This document shows positions 62,801-64,000 of a stretch of 64,000 bases of DNA, in pieces; the stretch's first letter is position 1; every line of letters starts with the position of its first letter. The translations under genes and the position numbers were made by a program. Under the pieces are notes generated by a model. That model saw only the letters and a list, made by a program, of their open reading frames with translations, had not been told where the DNA came from and ran no database searches. The DNA lies in assembly GCF_007827465.1 (NCBI RefSeq), contig NZ_VISL01000001.1:1350501-1414500 (forward strand), given 5' to 3'. The stretch comes from Dokdonia sp. Hel_I_53 (GTDB lineage: Bacteria; Bacteroidota; Bacteroidia; Flavobacteriales; Flavobacteriaceae).

Positions 62801-64000
62801 TTATCTTGATTTTCTTAGGTTAATTTTATCATCAACACCCATAAAATCTTGTACGGTTCTGAAACCAATATAACTACGAGCACTATCTTGATACTCATAA
62901 TCTCTAGAACTTACCTGTAGGAAGTAAGCAACGTCTTTCCAGGAACCTCCACGAATCACTTTACGGCGATTGTCCATATCGTTCACATTAGGGTTAATCG
63001 TAGACATATACTCATATGAGTTAGGATCGTAAGAAGAAGAAACCCATTCTGAGACATTACCAGCCATATTATAAAGATTATAATCATTAGGCTCATAGGC
63101 ATCTGCCTCAACAGTATACAAAGCTTGATCTGCTCCGTAATCACCACGTAATGGCTTAAAGTTTGCTAGAAAACAACCGCGGTCATTCTTTGCATATGGA
63201 CCTCCCCAAGGATAATCTCCACTTTCTAATCCGCCACGAGCAGCATACTCCCACTCTGCTTCACCTGGAAGTCTAAAACGATTAACAAACTGTCTATTTC
63301 TAGACTTCTGATAAGAGTTTTTATACATTGTTCGCCACTCACAAAATGCTTTTGCTTGCATCCAAGTAACACCTACTACTGGATATTCTCCATAAGCATC
63401 ATGCCAGAAATAGTCATTGTGCATAGGTTCGTTGTAAGAATATGCAAAATCCTTAATCCAAACTGTAGTATCTGGATAAATTTTAATGGTTTCGGTTTTG
63501 ATATGATCTTTTCTACTACCCTTACCTTTCTTTGCTGCTTCTTGAATATCTAAGTAAGTATAGCGAAATTCAAGCTTATCGACATCAATTGTACGCTGAC
63601 CGTTGTACGCTTCATCCAAAGGAATGTACATAGTATCCATTACTTCAACATAGTATTCATCTGGATACTCTGCAGTATCCCAGATAAGATCAACATCCTT
63701 ATTTAACTTTCGACCTTCAAATTCGTTATCACTTAAACCATAATAGTTATCTGCCATATATTGATCATATGGAGTCATATTTTCAGGATCTGCATCGCTA
63801 AATGCAAATTCACCTATACCACCAGTTCCTGGGGTTTCTCCAAGCTCGTCTGCTAAAATTGCAAGTTTAGTACGAATGGTTGAATCTTTTACCCACTCTA
63901 CAAACTGACGATATTCTTCATTTGTGATTTCAGTTTCGTCCATGTAAAATGAACGCACTGTAACGGTTTTAGTTGGAGCATCATTAACCGCAGCAAAATC
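62801..64000 (-). CDS. gldK: Gliding motility lipoprotein GldK (start beyond window edge)
   Basis: 399 residues visible, running out at position 64000 with the frame still open, so the signal peptide and start are missing. FGE-sulfatase fold: SFYMDETEITNEEYRQFVEWV, YPVVGVTWMQAKAFCEWR, RLPGEAEWEYAARGG, and GNVSEWVSSSYD...RVIRGGSWKD. GldK/PorK is an outer-membrane-associated ring component of T9SS, paired with GldN. It heads the gldKLMN operon in this window. Confidence 0.95.
   Translation of the reverse strand, partial: DFAAVNDAPTKTVTVRSFYMDETEITNEEYRQFVEWVKDSTIRTKLAILADELGETPGTGGIGEFAFSDADPENMTPYDQYMADNYYGLSDNEFEGRKLNKDVDLIWDTAEYPDEYYVEVMDTMYIPLDEAYNGQRTIDVDKLEFRYTYLDIQEAAKKGKGSRKDHIKTETIKIYPDTTVWIKDFAYSYNEPMHNDYFWHDAYGEYPVVGVTWMQAKAFCEWRTMYKNSYQKSRNRQFVNRFRLPGEAEWEYAARGGLESGDYPWGGPYAKNDRGCFLANFKPLRGDYGADQALYTVEADAYEPNDYNLYNMAGNVSEWVSSSYDPNSYEYMSTINPNVNDMDNRRKVIRGGSWKDVAYFLQVSSRDYEYQDSARSYIGFRTVQDFMGVDDKINLRKSR

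Overview
The window looks like a stretch of chromosome from a marine member of the Flavobacteriaceae (Bacteroidota). The evidence is low GC content, the gliding/type IX secretion genes gldK-L-M-N, a PorT-like barrel, flavobacterial gene neighbourhoods (rsfS/birA divergent pair beside ftsH-LUD-cdsA-psd; rpoN next to porT and ExbB/ExbD genes), promoter-like TAnnTTTG motifs and start codons mostly without Shine-Dalgarno sequences. The genus is an inference; a Dokdonia-like organism would fit. I see no IS element, prophage, CRISPR array or rRNA. There are two tRNA genes, Ser(GGA) and an initiator-type Met(CAU).

Layout. 1-5.1 kb: a glycosyltransferase cut by the left edge, a small membrane protein, an ECF sigma/anti-sigma pair, murB with an aminotransferase, and a DUF1573 protein, all on the minus strand. 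5.2-13.5 kb: valS (+), then a minus-strand block of ACBP, psd, cdsA, LUD protein, ftsH and rsfS, with birA divergent. 13.6-26.3 kb: lipA, gap, a hybrid histidine kinase, lpxK (-), a Nif3-like protein, a coiled-coil protein with a degenerate zinc ribbon, msrA, a methyltransferase (-), a flavin reductase, kdsA, rpoN and a membrane protein. 26.4-29.5 kb: a minus-strand envelope cluster with a PorT-like barrel, two ExbD proteins, a small membrane protein and an ExbB/TolQ channel. 30-43.4 kb: mixed, more accessory genes, including asparaginase/acyltransferase, tatD, a truncated CHAT protease with a retropepsin-like protein, an astacin lipoprotein, a GH3 protein, several lipoproteins, and rplU-rpmA. 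43.5-49.2 kb: era flanked by two SPOUT methyltransferases, an AraC regulator fused to a BLUF photosensor domain, tRNA-fMet and small proteins. 49.3-55.7 kb: an RND efflux operon. 56-64 kb: an ABC-F ATPase, a DUF983 protein, an FAD oxidoreductase and gldKLMN (gldK cut by the right edge).

The most striking unexplained signal is a perfect 14-bp palindrome, GCTTTCGCGAAAGC. It occurs 14 times exactly, plus several near copies, scattered over the first 56 kb. Half of the exact copies are between genes, often a few bases from a stop codon or beside a promoter. The other half lie inside genes, where they are read mostly as Ala-Phe-Ala-Lys-Ala, and two of those form the end of signal peptides. A chance 14-mer would not be expected even once. 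It behaves like a highly iterated palindrome or genome-wide protein-binding/uptake signal. Other notable items are the AraC-BLUF fusion, a CHAT protease cut down to its catalytic domain beside an inverted TPR remnant, a ribosomal protein L21 with a helix-hairpin-helix tail, and a zinc-ribbon family protein with no cysteines.
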